From contig JAJYYA010000026.1 in assembly GCA_021801345.1 (NCBI GenBank), positions 1 through 64,000 of the forward strand: a DNA stretch of 64,000 bases. Reading direction: 5' to 3'. Every line of letters starts with the position of its first letter. Position 1 is the stretch's first letter. Below are positions 61,423 to 64,000 of this stretch, in pieces. The position numbers were made by a program, and so were the translations under genes. The DNA is from Nitrospirota bacterium. Its GTDB lineage: Bacteria; Nitrospirota; Leptospirillia; Leptospirillales; Leptospirillaceae. The notes under the pieces are model-generated. The model searched no databases. It saw nothing but the letters and a program-made list of their open reading frames with translations, and was not told where the DNA came from.

Positions 61423-62829
61423 ATGACATCCCCCAAAGACAACGCCCCCGCGCTTCCGCTTGTGGCGATCCTCGGCCGTCCCAACGTTGGGAAGTCGACC
61501 CTCTTCAACCGCCTTCTGGGAGAGAATCGGGCGATCACCATGGATATGCCCGGAGTGACCCGCGACCGTCACTATGCCACCGTGACCCAGGGGCGCTACG
61601 CCTACCGGCTTGTCGACACGGGAGGCATTCTTTTCGGCGACGACCACCCTCTGGGGGAGGCCATCCGCAAGCAGGCCCTCTTCGCCCTCGAGGAGGCCGA
61701 TCTCCTTATCTACCTCTTCGATGCCAAAGACGGATACAATCCCATGGACCGGGAGGTGGTGGAGAAAATCCGAGCCTCGGGCAAGCCCGCCGTATACGCC
61801 GTCAACAAGAGCGATGCCCCCACACGGGAATCCCTTCTCATGGCGGAGTTTTACAAGTACGGAGCCAACCCTCTCGTTCCCGTCTCCGCCCTCCATGGAC
61901 TGGGAATGGACGAACTCCTTGCCCCCCTGGCCCCCTGGCTTCCGCCCGCGACGGACGACGACACCGATGCCAACCGCCTGGTTCTGTCCAACCTCTCCGA
62001 GGAGGAGATCCGGGAACGCATTCTCCGTCGGCTCGAAGAACCGGCCCGGATCGCCGTCATCGGGCGTCCAAACGTCGGCAAGTCGACCCTCATCAACCAC
62101 CTTCTCGGGGAGGAGCGCCTCGTCACAAGCCCCCTTCCCGGAACGACCCGCGATGCCATCGACACCCTCGTCTCCTGGAAGAACCGCGCCTACCGGTTCG
62201 TCGACACTGCCGGCATCCGAAAGCGTGGCAAGATTGCCGAAGCCTCCGAGCTCTACGGCATTATCCGCACAGAACGGGCTCTCACCCAGGCCGAGATCGC
62301 GGTGGTTCTCGTCTCGACCCCCGACGGACTCACCGACGGCGATCTCCGGATCATCCGCCAGGTGGTCGACGCCCGCCGGGGTCTCGTTCTAGCCTTCAAC
62401 AAGTGGGATGCGGCGGAGCCCGGGGACACCCCGGACCTGACCAAGCTCGGAGAGCGCTACCCCTTTCTCGCCTTCGCCCCGGTCATCGCCCTCTCCGGCC
62501 AAACCGGAAAAAACATCCCCGCACTCTTTCGCCATATCGACACGGTCCGAAGCTGGTACTACCGCCGCGTCGGTACGAGCGCGCTCAACCGGGCGATCCT
62601 TCCCGTCGTCGAACACACCCCTCCCCCTCGCCTCAAGACCGGGGCCGTGCGCATTCTCTATGCCACCCAGGTCCAGATCGCACCGACCGTCATCCATCTC
62701 TTCTCGAACCATCCCGATGGCCTCTCCCCCACCTACCTCCAGTTCCTCACGCGCAAGATCCGCGAGGTTCACCCCTTTACCGGCGTGCCCTTCTTTCTCC
62801 GCCCCCGAGGAAAAAAAGACGGCGAATGA
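61423..62829 (+). CDS. der: Ribosome biogenesis GTPase Der
   Basis: A 468-residue protein with two tandem GTPase domains, needed for 50S assembly. First domain: LGRPNVGKSTLFNRL, DMPGVTRDRHY, DTGG and VNKSDAP. Second: IGRPNVGKSTLINHLLG, SPLPGTTRDAIDT, DTAGIRKRGK and FNKWDAA. The C-terminal KH-like domain ends with HPFTGVPFFLRPRGKK. This architecture is unique to Der/EngA. GGAG is upstream of the ATG at 61423. Confidence 0.97.
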   Translation: MTSPKDNAPALPLVAILGRPNVGKSTLFNRLLGENRAITMDMPGVTRDRHYATVTQGRYAYRLVDTGGILFGDDHPLGEAIRKQALFALEEADLLIYLFDAKDGYNPMDREVVEKIRASGKPAVYAVNKSDAPTRESLLMAEFYKYGANPLVPVSALHGLGMDELLAPLAPWLPPATDDDTDANRLVLSNLSEEEIRERILRRLEEPARIAVIGRPNVGKSTLINHLLGEERLVTSPLPGTTRDAIDTLVSWKNRAYRFVDTAGIRKRGKIAEASELYGIIRTERALTQAEIAVVLVSTPDGLTDGDLRIIRQVVDARRGLVLAFNKWDAAEPGDTPDLTKLGERYPFLAFAPVIALSGQTGKNIPALFRHIDTVRSWYYRRVGTSALNRAILPVVEHTPPPRLKTGAVRILYATQVQIAPTVIHLFSNHPDGLSPTYLQFLTRKIREVHPFTGVPFFLRPRGKKDGE

Positions 62830-63547
62830 GTCTCTCCTTCCAGACGAGAGCGCTGGGACCGCAGGAAGGCTTAAACTCCCCGGAAATACGCCAAAGGCCC
62901 AAGATGGGTCTTCCCAAGGGACTCGAAAAAAGCCACTCGATGATCGCATCTTCGCCTCTTGTGAGAGCCGCAAAAGAGGCCGGAGACTCCTTCTCACCCG
63001 ACATCCCCACCCCTTCGTAAGTGCTTACAGGAAAAAACAAATAAATTCGAAAAATCAAAAATCGATTTGCGGAAGGACCCGTTTTTCCGATCTCACCCAT
63101 TATTCACGGCGGCGTTCTTCCTTCATCTTCATTCGGGGAGAGGCAGAGCCGACACGGAGGGTGATTGGGGTGTCTCAAGTCAGAAAACGAGATTTCGTAA
63201 ACTCTCTGCACGAACACTTCGGGATGGCTCCCCCCTGAGGGAGTGCTTCTCAAGACGTGCTGCCCAAAATGCGTGAACCCCCAAGAAGACGCGACCTCCG
63301 TCTGGGACGAGCACAAAACACTCTCCCGGACTTCCCGGCGATTCGCACTCAAACGCTTGCCCTGAAAAATATCCAACGATCATGAAAATGCTCGGAGCCT
63401 CCGAAGAGATTTCAGGGTGAAGGCTTCCGGGGAGATTGGCTTCCTCCTGTCGAAGATCTATGATTTACGAATCATCGAAGGAACAGTCAAGAAAAAAATG
63501 CCCCTTCCTCCCCCCAACCCCGGGCCAAAAATCCCGCGAGGACGGAC
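62830..63547. other. Intergenic region of about 0.7 kb, nothing recognised
   Basis: No reading frame here resembles a known protein. An AT-rich segment at 63030-63065 could be a promoter, but no gene follows it closely. Confidence 0.45.
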
Positions 63548-63730
63548 ATGACAACATCTGAACATAACAGGGCCCCTCGGACACCGCCGAAAGATCGCTC
63601 AAAAAAGGTCGCCTGCTCCCTGTTTTTTCTTCTTCTGATCGCCCTCGTCGCCGGAGGAATTCTCTATCTTCTCATGACCCGGGCAAGATTTGTTCCCGGC
63701 CTCTCCCCCCAGGGTCCGATAGGATTCTGA
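63548..63730 (+). CDS. Small single-helix membrane protein
   Basis: A 60-residue frame with a basic N-terminus, one helix (FFLLLIALVAGGILYLL) and a short tail. GAGGAC precedes the ATG. A minus-strand frame at 63599-63787 overlaps it and encodes a helical, Lys/Glu-rich peptide; only one of the two is likely real. Confidence 0.45.
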   Translation: MTTSEHNRAPRTPPKDRSKKVACSLFFLLLIALVAGGILYLLMTRARFVPGLSPQGPIGF

Positions 63731-64000
63731 CAGGTCGGCGATGGCCGTGGCTCCTTTCGACAAGCCTTTTTGCATATTCTCCCTCATGGTGGACAGCGAT
63801 TCTTTCCATGATGGACACTCCCTCCTCCTTCCTCACCCCCTAAACATTCTGTGATTTCCTCGCGTTGAACACGTATCCTTCACAATCGGATCGACAACTT
63901 GTCATCAACCGAAGACTGGAGGATGCACACAGTCCCATCCGAGTAAATTTTGCAGTCAAGAGAAGTTACCCATGCACCATGCCCGAGAATTCCTACTGTT
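63731..64000. other. Window edge, no clear gene
   Basis: On the minus strand AAGGAGGAGGGAG stands 8 nt before an ATG at 63809, but the frame is short; see the candidate at 63599-63787. Nothing else seen. Confidence 0.35.

Overview
The window is GC-rich, tightly packed bacterial DNA (more than 45 real genes) from a Gram-negative organism. The evidence for Gram-negative is TonB/ExbBD, two TonB-dependent receptors, an outer-membrane porin and lipoproteins. No rRNA, tRNA or CRISPR array was seen. Gene content and protein style suggest an acidophilic iron oxidiser of the Leptospirillum type (Nitrospirota). The content behind this is siderophore/metal uptake, a full Pst phosphate system, arsenic resistance, an NDH-2-type dehydrogenase and many toxin-antitoxin genes. 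This is an inference from recognition, not a proof.

Layout. 1-10.5 kb: TonB-dependent uptake. Two large receptors with carboxypeptidase-regulatory-like N-termini are each preceded on the same strand by an orphan OmpR-type response regulator. Between them lie exbB-exbD-tonB, a small exported protein and a HigBA-like toxin-antitoxin pair. The first receptor seems frameshifted near the window edge. 10.5-12.4 kb: a decayed accessory patch with an ORF6N gene broken by TAG, a truncated second copy, an orphan AbrB antitoxin, an AT-rich stretch and 23-bp direct repeats. 12.4-20 kb: a Pho regulon on the minus strand (porin, PhoB-like regulator, pstS, pstC, pstA, pstB, phoU) with Pho-box-like 11-nt repeats at three places. 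No PhoR-type kinase is present and the regulator has a degenerate receiver.

20-31.5 kb: a PAS-domain protein; a translationally coupled cluster of a thiamine-binding-like protein, two small proteins and an MFS exporter; a RhuM-Fic protein followed by ArdC antirestriction debris; a globin-coupled EAL phosphodiesterase; purA; and a DUF1054 protein. 31.5-42.5 kb: a long hairpin, a SagB-type nitroreductase, an AarF/UbiB kinase, ORF6N debris and an AAA/DUF4143 ATPase. These are followed by a Fic plus VapBC segment bounded by a 26-bp direct repeat, one copy of which overlaps the 3' end of an EAL-HDOD gene.

42.5-64 kb: an exported protein with an attenuator-like leader, a histidine phosphatase and pgi, then arsC-arsR with a divergent arsB (N-terminus apparently frameshifted). 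Next come radC, a VapBC pair beside a Phd fragment, and a coupled set of PQQ-propeller, YkgJ-like and PAP2 genes. The window closes with envelope lipoproteins, a CCA/poly(A)-polymerase-type enzyme, a small beta-barrel, NDH-2, an orphan AbrB antitoxin with a palindromic operator, and der (engA).

The most notable themes are three orphan OmpR-family regulators placed directly upstream of nutrient-uptake genes, two of them with damaged phospho-acceptor sites, and several accessory patches bounded by short direct repeats.
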